Shown piece after piece: positions 33,108 through 41,607 of a stretch of 64,000 nucleotides of DNA; positions within the stretch are counted from its first letter, which is position 1, and every line of letters begins with the position of its first letter. The stretch is taken from positions 16,043 through 80,042 of the forward strand of contig NZ_NWVL01000035.1 of NCBI RefSeq assembly GCF_002382885.1. Reading direction: 5' to 3'. Under the pieces are notes generated by a model. That model was not told where the DNA came from. It saw only the letters and a list, made by a program, of their open reading frames with translations, and ran no database searches. The stretch is from Streptomyces sp. WZ.A104 (GTDB lineage: Bacteria; Actinomycetota; Actinomycetes; Streptomycetales; Streptomycetaceae). The position numbers and the translations under genes are program-made.

Positions 33108-33563
33108 GTGGCGATGGAGGCCGGCCCTCGCGACACGGAACAGCGCGACACAGAGCACGACGCACCGCCGCCGCGGGAGACCGCGGGGCTGAGCCCCGAC
33201 GGGCCCGACGAGCAGGACGTGACCCCCGAGGTCGAGGTCGAGCTCCGGCCCGCCCGTCGGCTGCGGATCTGGCAGCTCGCGCCCATCGTCATGCTGGCCG
33301 CCGTCGGCTCACTGATGTTCGCCTTCCCCCTCGCCTTCGAGTTCGGCGACGGCGGTGCCGTGGTCGCCATGCTGGGCCTCCTGATCAGCTGCTGCGCCGC
33401 GGGCTGGGGCATGATGGCCGCCCGCCGCGTCGGCCACACCTGGCCGGGTCTGCCCTCCCGGAGTTCGGGTGACCGCCCCGACTGGCGGGTGATCGCCCTG
33501 TACGTCGTGACGGGCGCCGCACTCGTGGCTCTCGCCGTCTGGCGCGTCGCCCGACTGCGCTGA
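33108..33563 (+). CDS. hypothetical membrane protein
   Basis: A 151-aa protein. The first 65 residues are acidic and probably disordered; two hydrophobic segments follow (about 68-88, IWQLAPIVMLAAVGSLMFAFP, and 95-113, VVAMLGLLISCCAAGWGMM), and a third is near the end (ALYVVTGAALVALAVW). GGGAGGG at 33098-33104 serves either the GTG at 33108 or the ATG at 33114. It sits between miaA and dapF on the same strand, a position conserved in streptomycetes; function is unknown. Confidence 0.75.
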   Translation: MAMEAGPRDTEQRDTEHDAPPPRETAGLSPDGPDEQDVTPEVEVELRPARRLRIWQLAPIVMLAAVGSLMFAFPLAFEFGDGGAVVAMLGLLISCCAAGWGMMAARRVGHTWPGLPSRSSGDRPDWRVIALYVVTGAALVALAVWRVARLR

Positions 33564-33650
33564 GGGCCGTACGTCCACGTGCGGGCGCTCGTGCGGCGGA
33601 GCCCGGGGCCGGTCGGGCGGACTGTCGGCGCCGCCTCGTACAGTTGACCT

Positions 33651-34523
33651 GTGAGCACCTCGCAGATCGCCTTCCTCAAGGGTCACGGCACCGAGAACGA
33701 CTTCGTGATCGTCCCCGATCCGGACAACGCCGTCGCGCTGCCCGCCTCCCTCGTCGCACGGCTCTGCGACCGCCGGGCCGGCATCGGCGGCGACGGCCTG
33801 CTGCACGTCGTGCGGTCCGCCGCGCACCCCGAGGCGCGGGACATGGCGGACGCGGCCGAGTGGTTCATGGACTACCGCAACGCGGACGGCTCGGTCGCCG
33901 AGATGTGCGGCAACGGGGTGCGCGTCTTCGCCCACTACCTCCAGCGTGCGGGCCTCGTCGAGAAGGGCGACCTCACCGTCGCCACCCGGGGAGGCCCCAA
34001 GCGGGTGCACCTCGCGAAGAACGGTGACGTCACGGTCTCCATGGGGCGTGCCCTGCTGCCCGAGGCGGGCGTCACGGTCAGCGTCGGCGGCCGCAGCTGG
34101 CCCGCCCGCAACGTCAACATGGGCAACCCGCACGCGGTCGCCTTCGTCGACGACCTGGACCACGCGGGCGACCTGCTCAGCACCCCGCCCTTCAGCCCTG
34201 AGGGGGTCTACCCCGAAGGCGTCAACGTCGAGTTCGTCGTCGACCGGGGCCCGCGCCACGTCGGCATGCGCGTCCACGAGCGGGGCTCGGGCGAGACCCG
34301 CTCCTGCGGCACCGGCGCCTGCGCGGTCGCCGTCGCCACCGCCCGCCGGGACGGCACCGACCCCGCCGAGACCGGCCTCCCCGTGACGTACACGGTGGAT
34401 CTCCCCGGCGGCACCCTGGTCATCACCGAGCACCCCGACGGCGGGATCGACATGACGGGCCCCGCGGTGATCGTCGCCGAAGGCGTCATCGACCCGGCCT
34501 GGCTCGACGACGCCGCGCGGTAG
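33651..34523 (+). CDS. dapF: diaminopimelate epimerase DapF
   Basis: A 290-aa epimerase that converts LL- to meso-diaminopimelate in lysine and peptidoglycan synthesis. Streptomyces peptidoglycan itself uses LL-DAP, so here it mainly serves lysine formation. The two catalytic Cys are in EMCGNGVRVFAHY (Cys86) and RSCGTGACAVAVA (about residue 224), and GNPHAVAFVDD is also conserved. GTG start at 33651; no strong Shine-Dalgarno is seen, so the leader may be short. Confidence 0.95.
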   Translation: MSTSQIAFLKGHGTENDFVIVPDPDNAVALPASLVARLCDRRAGIGGDGLLHVVRSAAHPEARDMADAAEWFMDYRNADGSVAEMCGNGVRVFAHYLQRAGLVEKGDLTVATRGGPKRVHLAKNGDVTVSMGRALLPEAGVTVSVGGRSWPARNVNMGNPHAVAFVDDLDHAGDLLSTPPFSPEGVYPEGVNVEFVVDRGPRHVGMRVHERGSGETRSCGTGACAVAVATARRDGTDPAETGLPVTYTVDLPGGTLVITEHPDGGIDMTGPAVIVAEGVIDPAWLDDAAR

Positions 34524-34535
34524 CAGCCGCAGTCG

Positions 34536-34585
34536 CTTCGCTCGAAACGGTGATCGGTCAGAGCTTCGCTCGAATGGGTGATCCG
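34536..34585. repeat. 22-base direct repeat in the dapF-rshA spacer
   Basis: CTTCGCTCGAAACGGTGATCGG (34536-34557) recurs as CTTCGCTCGAATGGGTGATCCG (34564-34585) with few changes, a 28-base period. GAAACGG and CCGTTTC (near 34583-34589) also form an inverted pair. The repeats sit about 115-165 bases before rshA and could be a regulator site. Confidence 0.55.
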
Positions 34586-34699
34586 TTTCACGCTGGGCGA
34601 GAGCTGGACTGCGCCACGTGGTGGGCTCGATAGCATCAAGCACCGGCTCCGAGGCGCATCCAGCCCTCGCCCCGCCGGTCGACGTCGGAGGTGCCCCCC

Positions 34700-36955
34700 A
34701 TGAGTGCAGAGGCCGCCGATCCGGGCGCTCCCCTTCGCAGGCGGAGCCGCCCCCGGATCGACCTGCGCAGACTGGGCCGGGTAGCACTGCGCGGCCCGGT
34801 CTCCCGCGACCGGCTGCCCGACGCCATCGGCCATGTCGCCGAGGCGCACCGCGCCCACCACCCCGACGCCGACCTCACCATCCTGCGCCGGGCCTACGTC
34901 CTGGCGGAGTCCTCGCACCGCGGCCAGATGCGCAAGAGCGGCGAGCCGTACATCACGCACCCGCTGGCCGTCACCCTGATCCTGGCCGAGCTGGGTGCCG
35001 AGACCACCACGCTGACCGCCTCCCTTCTCCACGACACCGTCGAGGACACAGAGGTGACGCTCGATCAGGTAAGGGAGCAGTTCGGCGAGGAGGTCTGCTA
35101 TCTCGTCGACGGAGTCACCAAGCTGGAGAAGGTCGACTACGGCGCCGCCGCCGAACCCGAGACCTTCCGCAAAATGCTCGTCGCCACCGGCAACGACGTC
35201 CGGGTCATGTCGATCAAGCTCGCCGACCGGCTGCACAACATGCGCACCCTCGGCGTGATGCGCCCAGAGAAGCAGGCCCGGATCGCCAAGGTCACCCGGG
35301 ACGTCCTCATTCCGCTCGCCGAACGGCTCGGCGTGCAGGCGCTCAAGACCGAGCTGGAGGACCTGGTCTTCGCCATCCTGAACCCCGAGGAGTACGAGAG
35401 GACCCGCGCCCTCATCGCCACCGCGACGCGCGCCGAAGCTCCCCTGGAAACCATCGCCGACGACGTACGGCACACCCTGCGGGACGCGGGCATCAGCGCC
35501 GAGGTCCTCATCAGGCCACGCCACTTCGTCTCCGTGCACCGGGTGCGCAGGAAACGCGGCGAACTGCTCGGCACCGACTTCGGCCGACTGCTGGTGCTCG
35601 TCACCGAGGACGCCGACTGCTACGCCGTCCTCGGCGAACTGCACACCTGCTTCACTCCGGTGATCTCCGAGTTCAAGGACTTCATCGCCGCCCCCAAGTT
35701 CAACCTGTACCAGTCGCTGCACACAGCGGTCGTCGGCCCCGGGGGAGCCGTCGCCGAAGTCCTCATCCGTACGCACCGGATGCACAAGGTGGCCGAGGCG
35801 GGCGTCGTCGCCCTCGGCAATCCGTACGTCCAGGACGGCACCGCCCCCGCCCAGCCGGCCGAGCCGTCCGACGAGCGCGCCGACCCGACCCGGCCCGGCT
35901 GGCTCTCTCGGCTGCTGGACTGGCAGGAGTCCGCCACCGACCCCGACACCTTCTGGACCACCCTGCGCGACGACCTCGCCCAGGACCGCGAGATCACCGT
36001 CTTCCGCACCGACGGCGGCACCCTCGGGCTGCCCGCCGGGGCCAGCTGCGTCGACGCGGCCTACGCACAGCACGGCGACCGGGCCCACGCCTGTATCGGA
36101 GCCCGGGTCAACGGCCGCCTCGCCACCCTCAGCACCGTCCTCAGCGACGGCGACACCGTGCAGCTGCTGCTCGCCCAGGACACCGCCTCGGGCCCCTCGC
36201 CCGACTGGCTCGACCACGTCCGCACCCCCGCCGCCCGGATCGCGATCACCGGCTGGCTCACCGCCCACCCCGACGAAGCGAAGCCCGACCCGGAGACCGT
36301 GGATGCGAGCGGCCCCGGCCCGGGCCGCCTCGGGCCCGGCCCCGGCTCGGCAGGCCCAGGTCCCATGCCCGGCGAGCCCGCCGCCCCCGACCGGGAACGC
36401 GCCGCTTCCGAAGAACGCGGCGCCCCCGGACGCGCCGCCCCCCAGACCGCCACCGCCCCGGCCCGCACCCGCTCCGGACCGCGCAGCGCCGACGTCGTCG
36501 TCGACGGCCCGGACGCCCCCGTGCGCCTGGCCGGATGCTGTACGCCGGTGCCCCCCGACGAGCTGACCGGCTTCGTCGTCCGCGGCGGCGCGGTCACCGT
36601 GCACCGCCGGGAGTGCTCCGCCGTGGCCGCGATGCAGGAGATCGGCCGCGCCCCGGTCGCGGCCCGCTGGGCGGACGGCGAACACCGAGGGTCCACCGCG
36701 GGCTGCCGGGTCACGCTCGTCGCCGAGTCCTTCGGCCGCCCCCGGCTCCTCGCCGACCTCACCGAGGCCATCGCCACCGCTGAGGCGGCGATCGTCTCCG
36801 CCACCGTGGAGCCCCCCAGCGAACAGCGCGTCCGCCACACGTACACCCTCCAGCTCCCCGACGCCGCGGGACTCCCCGCCCTGATGCGCGCCATGCGCGA
36901 GGTGGCCGGGGTCTACGACGTCAGCCGGGCCCAGCACCCGGCCCCGGCGGGCTGA
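34700..36955 (+). CDS. rshA: RelA/SpoT homologue RshA, (p)ppGpp hydrolase/synthetase
   Basis: A 751-aa long RSH protein. The HD hydrolase domain is intact (ITHPLAVTLILAELG, LLHDTVEDTEVT, IKLADRLHNMRTL). The synthetase domain keeps the Asp in GTDFGRLL and FKDFIAAPKFNLYQSLHT, and EVLIRTHRMHKVAEAGV carries the conserved Glu, but it is more divergent than usual (RFKDYI is EFKDFI). TGS is near 455-515 and ACT is at the end. Between them is a low-complexity Gly/Pro/Ala linker (about 545-610). Streptomyces have a second RSH, RelA, elsewhere. The ATG at 34700 follows GGAGG at 34687-34691. Confidence 0.88.
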   Translation: MSAEAADPGAPLRRRSRPRIDLRRLGRVALRGPVSRDRLPDAIGHVAEAHRAHHPDADLTILRRAYVLAESSHRGQMRKSGEPYITHPLAVTLILAELGAETTTLTASLLHDTVEDTEVTLDQVREQFGEEVCYLVDGVTKLEKVDYGAAAEPETFRKMLVATGNDVRVMSIKLADRLHNMRTLGVMRPEKQARIAKVTRDVLIPLAERLGVQALKTELEDLVFAILNPEEYERTRALIATATRAEAPLETIADDVRHTLRDAGISAEVLIRPRHFVSVHRVRRKRGELLGTDFGRLLVLVTEDADCYAVLGELHTCFTPVISEFKDFIAAPKFNLYQSLHTAVVGPGGAVAEVLIRTHRMHKVAEAGVVALGNPYVQDGTAPAQPAEPSDERADPTRPGWLSRLLDWQESATDPDTFWTTLRDDLAQDREITVFRTDGGTLGLPAGASCVDAAYAQHGDRAHACIGARVNGRLATLSTVLSDGDTVQLLLAQDTASGPSPDWLDHVRTPAARIAITGWLTAHPDEAKPDPETVDASGPGPGRLGPGPGSAGPGPMPGEPAAPDRERAASEERGAPGRAAPQTATAPARTRSGPRSADVVVDGPDAPVRLAGCCTPVPPDELTGFVVRGGAVTVHRRECSAVAAMQEIGRAPVAARWADGEHRGSTAGCRVTLVAESFGRPRLLADLTEAIATAEAAIVSATVEPPSEQRVRHTYTLQLPDAAGLPALMRAMREVAGVYDVSRAQHPAPAG

Positions 36956-37039
36956 GCCGCCACGGACGGCGCGTCCTCGTTCGGGTGGTGTGGCGCGCGG
37001 CTTCCCGGCCCGGCGGCCGCGCGCTGATAGCGGTAGTCC

Positions 37040-38485
37040 ATGCCGCTCCTCTCCCGCCGTCTGCGGGCCGCCCTGCTGGCGACCGCCTCGGCCACCCTCG
37101 TCGCCGCCGCACTGCCCGCCCCCGAGCCCCTGGGCATCGGTGACCGGCTCTTCCCCGAGCTGGGCAACCCCGGCTACGACGTCCTCGCGTACGACATCGC
37201 CCTCACGTACCACGGCAGCAACACGAAGCCGCTGGACGCCGTCACCAAGATCAGCGCCCGCACCACCGCCCCGCTGGACCGGATCAACCTCGACTTCGCC
37301 CGGGGCACCGTCCTGGGAGTCGAGGTCAACGGGCGGTCCGTCGACTTCGGCAGCAAGAACGAGGACCTCGTCCTCCAGGCGCCCCGCCGCCTCCCCGCGG
37401 GCGCCCCGCTGAACATCACCGTCCGCCACACCAGCGACCCCGCCGGAGCAGCGGACGACGGCGGGTGGGTCCGTACCGCAGACGGACTCGCCATGGCCAA
37501 CCAGGCCGACGCCGCCCACCGGGTCTTCCCGGGCAACGACCACCCCTCGGACAAGGCGTACTTCACCTTCCGGATCACCGCTCCCCGCAAACTGACGGCG
37601 GTCGCGGCCGGTCTGCCCACCGGAAAGACCCGGCACGGCTCCACGACCACCTGGACCTACCGCACCGAACACCCCATGGCCACCGAACTGGCCCAGGTCT
37701 CCATCGGCAGCTCCGCGGTCCTGCACCGCACCGGACCGCACGGACTGCCGGTGCGCGACGTCGTCCCGGCCGCCGACCGCGAGCGGCTGGAACCCTGGCT
37801 CGCGAAGACCCCGGCCCAGCTGGAGTGGATGGAGGAGCAGGTCGGCCGCTACCCCTTCGAGACGTACGGGGTGCTCGTCGCCGACAGCCCCATCGGCTTC
37901 GCCCTGGAGACCCAGACGCTGTCCCTGTTCGGGAGGTCCTTCTTCACCGAGCCCGCCTACCCCGAGTGGTACGTCGACTCCGTGATGATCCACGAGCTGG
38001 CCCACCAGTGGTTCGGCAACAGCGTCTCGCCCGCGACCTGGTCCGACCTGTGGCTCAACGAGGGGCATGCCAGCTGGTACGAGGCCCGGTACGCCGAGGA
38101 GCACGGCGGCGGAACCCTGGAGCGGCGGATGCGTGAGGCGTACAAGCTGTCCGACGGCTGGCGGGCGGACGGCGGTCCTCCGGCGCACCCGGACGGCCCG
38201 GCCCCGGGCCAGAAGCTCAGCCTGTTCCGCCCGGTCGTGTACGACGGCAGCGCCCTGGTGCTCTACGCCCTGCACCAGGAGATCGGCGCGGCCGCCTTCG
38301 ACCGCCTGGAGCGCACCTGGGTCCGGGTGCACCGGGACTCCACGGCCACCACCGCGGACTTCACCCGGCTCGCCTCAGGCATCGCGGGCCGGGACCTGAC
38401 CGCCTTCTTCGACGGCTGGCTGTACGGGAAGACGACGCCGCCGATGCCCGGGCACCCCGACTGGACCAGCGCGAAACCCGCGTGA
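37040..38485 (+). CDS. secreted M1-family zinc metallopeptidase (aminopeptidase)
   Basis: A 481-aa exported peptidase. A signal peptide covers about residues 1-28 (basic start, hydrophobic core, AAALPAPEP). The gluzincin motif is HELAHQWFGN (HEXXH) with the third ligand Glu in WLNEGHASWYE 18 residues on, and an upstream GFALETQTLS segment replaces the GAMEN exopeptidase motif. It is shorter than cytosolic PepN (about 850 aa), lacking the long C-terminal helical domain, as in small secreted Streptomyces M1 enzymes. Confidence 0.88.
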   Translation: MPLLSRRLRAALLATASATLVAAALPAPEPLGIGDRLFPELGNPGYDVLAYDIALTYHGSNTKPLDAVTKISARTTAPLDRINLDFARGTVLGVEVNGRSVDFGSKNEDLVLQAPRRLPAGAPLNITVRHTSDPAGAADDGGWVRTADGLAMANQADAAHRVFPGNDHPSDKAYFTFRITAPRKLTAVAAGLPTGKTRHGSTTTWTYRTEHPMATELAQVSIGSSAVLHRTGPHGLPVRDVVPAADRERLEPWLAKTPAQLEWMEEQVGRYPFETYGVLVADSPIGFALETQTLSLFGRSFFTEPAYPEWYVDSVMIHELAHQWFGNSVSPATWSDLWLNEGHASWYEARYAEEHGGGTLERRMREAYKLSDGWRADGGPPAHPDGPAPGQKLSLFRPVVYDGSALVLYALHQEIGAAAFDRLERTWVRVHRDSTATTADFTRLASGIAGRDLTAFFDGWLYGKTTPPMPGHPDWTSAKPA

Positions 38486-38616
38486 CGGGCGCGCCGGGGC
38501 CGTGCCACTATCGACGCGTCGGCACGGCGGACCGCACCGGGATTCCCGGGAGGGAATCATCCGGGGAGATCACACGTTGTGACTGGCGTAATGACTTCTA
38601 TCGACGTAAGGATCCA

Positions 38617-40137
38617 ATGACCTCCTCTTCTTCCCTTCCCCAGGACGCGCGGAACGCGCAGAGCGCCACGGAGAACACCACCGAGAGCCTCACCGAAAGC
38701 CTTCGGGCCGACGCCCTGATGGAAGAGGACGTCGCCTGGAGCCAGGAGATCGACGGAGCACGGGACGGCGATCAGCTGGACCGCTCCGAGCGTGCCGCCC
38801 TGCGGCGCGTGGCCGGCCTCTCCACCGAGCTTGAGGACGTCACCGAGGTCGAGTACCGCCAGCTGCGCCTGGAGCGCGTCGTGCTGGTCGGTGTCTGGAC
38901 CTCGGGGACGGTGCACGACGCGGAGATCTCCCTCGCGGAGCTCGCCGCACTCGCCGAGACGGCGGGCGCGCAGGTGCTGGACGCGGTGTACCAGCGGCGC
39001 GACAAGCCGGACCCGGCCACCTACATCGGTTCGGGCAAGGCGCTGGAGCTGCGCGACATCGTGCTCGAATCCGGTGCCGACACCGTCGTCTGCGACGGTG
39101 AGCTCAGCCCCGGCCAGCTGATCCATCTGGAAGACGTCGTCAAGGTGAAGGTGGTCGACCGGACCGCGCTCATCCTCGACATCTTCGCCCAGCACGCCAA
39201 GTCCCGAGAGGGCAAGGCGCAGGTTTCCCTGGCCCAGATGCAGTACATGCTGCCCCGGCTGCGCGGCTGGGGCCAGTCGCTCTCCCGTCAGATGGGTGGC
39301 GGCGGTTCCAGCGGCGGTGGCGGCATGGCCACCCGTGGCCCCGGTGAGACCAAGATCGAGACGGACCGGCGGCGGATCCGCGAGAAGATGGCGAAGATGC
39401 GCCGGGAGATCGCGGAGATGAAGACGGGCCGCGAGATCAAGCGCCAGGAGCGCAAGCGCAACAAGGTGCCCTCGGTCGCCATCGCCGGATACACCAACGC
39501 GGGCAAGTCCTCGCTGCTCAACCGTCTGACCGGGGCCGGTGTCCTGGTGGAGAACGCCCTGTTCGCCACCCTGGACCCGACCGTCCGCCGGGCCGAGACG
39601 CCGAGCGGCCGTATCTACACCCTCGCCGACACCGTCGGGTTCGTCCGGCATCTGCCGCACCACCTCGTCGAGGCGTTCCGCTCCACCATGGAGGAGGTCG
39701 GCGGGTCCGATCTCATCCTGCATGTGGTGGACGGCTCCCACCCGGTGCCGGAGGAGCAGCTCGCCGCGGTGCGCGAGGTGATCCGGGACGTCGGCGCGGT
39801 GGACGTACGCGAGATCGTCGTGATCAACAAGGCGGACGCGGCTGACCCCCTGGTCCTCCAGCGGCTGCTGCGCAACGAGAAGTACGCGATCGCGGTCTCG
39901 GCCAGGACCGGCGCCGGGATCGACGAGCTGCTCGCACTCATCGACGCCGAGCTGCCCCGCCCGTCCGTCGAGATCGAGGTGCTCGTGCCGTACATCCAGG
40001 GGGCTCTGGTCTCCCGGGTGCACGCCGAGGGCGAGGTGCTCTTCGAGGAGCACACCGCCGAGGGCACCCTGCTCAAGGCCCAGGTCCACGAGGAGCTGGC
40101 CGCCGAGCTCGGGACCTTCGTCCCCGCCGCGCACTGA
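38617..40137 (+). CDS. hflX: ribosome-associated GTPase HflX
   Basis: A 506-aa GTPase that splits stalled or stressed 70S ribosomes. The N-terminal domain includes VLVGVWTSGTVHDAEISLAELAALAETAGA, and the HflX signature is YIGSGKALELRDIV. A Gly-rich loop (about 228-240, GGGGSSGGGG) precedes ATRGPGETKIETDRRRI. G-motifs are GYTNAGKSSLL (G1), DTVGF (G3) and NKAD (G4). The ATG at 38617 has AAGGA at 38608-38612. A 9-codon upstream ORF (ATG 38591) ends with TGA overlapping this ATG. A strong terminator follows. Confidence 0.94.
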   Translation: MTSSSSLPQDARNAQSATENTTESLTESLRADALMEEDVAWSQEIDGARDGDQLDRSERAALRRVAGLSTELEDVTEVEYRQLRLERVVLVGVWTSGTVHDAEISLAELAALAETAGAQVLDAVYQRRDKPDPATYIGSGKALELRDIVLESGADTVVCDGELSPGQLIHLEDVVKVKVVDRTALILDIFAQHAKSREGKAQVSLAQMQYMLPRLRGWGQSLSRQMGGGGSSGGGGMATRGPGETKIETDRRRIREKMAKMRREIAEMKTGREIKRQERKRNKVPSVAIAGYTNAGKSSLLNRLTGAGVLVENALFATLDPTVRRAETPSGRIYTLADTVGFVRHLPHHLVEAFRSTMEEVGGSDLILHVVDGSHPVPEEQLAAVREVIRDVGAVDVREIVVINKADAADPLVLQRLLRNEKYAIAVSARTGAGIDELLALIDAELPRPSVEIEVLVPYIQGALVSRVHAEGEVLFEEHTAEGTLLKAQVHEELAAELGTFVPAAH

Positions 40138-40159
40138 CCCTCGCGGGACCCCGCGAATC

Positions 40160-40209
40160 CGAAGGCCCGGCCCCCGGACTCTCCAGCGAGTCCGGGGGCC
40201 GGGCCTTCG
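40160..40209. terminator. perfect 22-base-pair bidirectional terminator
   Basis: Arms 40160-40181 and 40188-40209 are perfectly complementary around TCCAGC. The hairpin lies between the convergent hflX and lipoprotein protease genes and should stop transcription from both sides. It is the longest perfect stem I found in the window. Confidence 0.9.
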
Positions 40210-40231
40210 CCGTACGGCAGCGGGCCTACCC

Positions 40232-41407
40232 CTACCGACCGGCGAACTTGTCGCTCATCATCCCGAAGGTCCGCCGGGCGTCCTCACCGAGGCGCGGTCC
40301 GGCCAGCCAGCCCGAAGTGACCGGTCCGATCGAGGTGTTGGAGACCAGCATCGACTTCCCGTCCGGTCCCGCGACGAACCAGCCACCGCCGGAGGAGCCG
40401 CCGGTCATCGTGCAGCCGATCCGGTACATCGTCGGGGTCCCGGCGCCGAGGGAGAGCCGGCCGGGACGGTCGACACACCGGTGCATCAGCAGACCGTCGT
40501 ACGGCGCGCCGGCCGGGTAGCCCCAGGCGCCCATTCCGCTGATCTGCTGGATCTCGGGGGCGTCGAAGGAGACCGGCAGCGCGTTGCCGACCGTCTCCTC
40601 CAGGGACTTCGTGCCCTTCTCCGGCTTCACGTGCAGGATCGCGTAGTCGTACGGTGCGCCCGCGCCGCCCGTCGGGCCGCCGCCGGAGATCCACTCGCCG
40701 GAGGACGCGGCCCAGTCGGCCCAGTAGGTGCCGTAGGGGGCGACCTCGTGCGGCTGCGCGGTGCGCAGCTGGGCCGCCGACTTGCCCTGGTCGTTGTACG
40801 AGGGCACGAAGACGATGTTGCGGTACCAGCCGCCGCCGGCACCCGCGTGCACACAGTGTCCGGCCGTCCACACGAGGTTCGACCGGCCGGGGTTCTTCGG
40901 GTCCTTCACGACCGTGCCCGAGCACACCATCGAGCCCTTGGGCGAGTCGAAGAAGACCTTGCCGACCGGAGCGGCGTGCCGGTGGTAGGGCAGCTTCTCG
41001 GGCTTGGCGGGCACCGGCGCGGGCACCGGGTCGCTGGCGTTCTGGCCCGCGGAGAGGTCACCGGCCGCCATCGTCCTGGCCGGATCCTCGGCCGAGGCCA
41101 TCCGGTCCGGCTTCCACAGGCCGTCGATGACCGGGTTGACGAAGTCCTCGGCCTTTCGGAGCCAGGTGTCCTTGTCCCAGTTCTTCCACTCCCCGCTCTT
41201 CCACTTCTCCGGGTCCACCCCGTGCTTCTCCAGGGCCTCACCCAGGTCTCCGGGAAGACCCCCGGTGGAACCCCGCTCCCCGGACCCCTCGGTGGCCGAG
41301 GGCTTGGCCGCGGCGGCCCCGTCCTCGTCCGGGCCGCAGGCTGTCGCCGTCAGCGCGAGTGCCGCGACGAGGCCGGTGGCGGCCAGCAGCGGACGTATCG
41401 ATCGCAT
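40232..41407 (-). CDS. lipoprotein trypsin-like serine protease, copy 1
   Basis: A 391-aa exported protease. Lipobox LTATAC with Cys24. An N-terminal Trp-rich module (about 58-100: HGVDPEKW, GEWKNWDKDTWL, DFVNPVIDGLW) precedes a chymotrypsin-fold domain. The catalytic triad is His in WTAGHCVHA, Asp in PYDYAILH and Ser in MTGGSSGGGW. The closest relative in view is the neighbouring gene, with the same order of modules, so the two arose by tandem duplication. It probably acts on the outer face of the membrane; substrates are unknown. Confidence 0.88.
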   Translation of the reverse strand: MRSIRPLLAATGLVAALALTATACGPDEDGAAAAKPSATEGSGERGSTGGLPGDLGEALEKHGVDPEKWKSGEWKNWDKDTWLRKAEDFVNPVIDGLWKPDRMASAEDPARTMAAGDLSAGQNASDPVPAPVPAKPEKLPYHRHAAPVGKVFFDSPKGSMVCSGTVVKDPKNPGRSNLVWTAGHCVHAGAGGGWYRNIVFVPSYNDQGKSAAQLRTAQPHEVAPYGTYWADWAASSGEWISGGGPTGGAGAPYDYAILHVKPEKGTKSLEETVGNALPVSFDAPEIQQISGMGAWGYPAGAPYDGLLMHRCVDRPGRLSLGAGTPTMYRIGCTMTGGSSGGGWFVAGPDGKSMLVSNTSIGPVTSGWLAGPRLGEDARRTFGMMSDKFAGR

Positions 41408-41542
41408 GGAAGAAATCCCCCTGAACGCGTTAGTTGGTTCGGAATGCGTGATGCGTGGGTAGTCGGGAATGCCCGCGCTTCTGGCATGCCCGCGTCATGA
41501 TCGTACGTGGCGGCCGGTGCGGAACCGGACACCGGGACGGAG

Positions 41543-41577
41543 CGGCCCCCGGTCGGCAACTGCCGTGCCGGGGGCCG
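41543..41577 (-). terminator. hairpin between the two protease genes
   Basis: CGGCCCCCGG (41543-41552) pairs with CCGGGGGCCG (41568-41577) across a 15-base loop that itself contains the GGCA/TGCC pair. It lies 30 bases after the stop of copy 2 on the minus strand, so the two paralogues are probably separate transcripts. Confidence 0.7.
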
Positions 41578-41607
41578 TCGAACGTGCCCCGCGGAGGGGT
41601 CGGGCCG

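Noticed and set aside
34700..36955. Loss of the catalytic Asp in the RshA synthetase domain
   Set aside because: A first reading of GTDFGRLLVL suggested Asp was replaced by Gly. Aligning from the YAVLG end places the Asp of TDF at the catalytic position, so it appears to be kept.
34208..38332. Very long minus-strand frame (1374 codons) opposite dapF, rshA and the M1 peptidase
   Set aside because: It is an antisense frame produced by GC-rich codon bias. The plus-strand genes are clearly conserved families, and the antisense product shows no motif.
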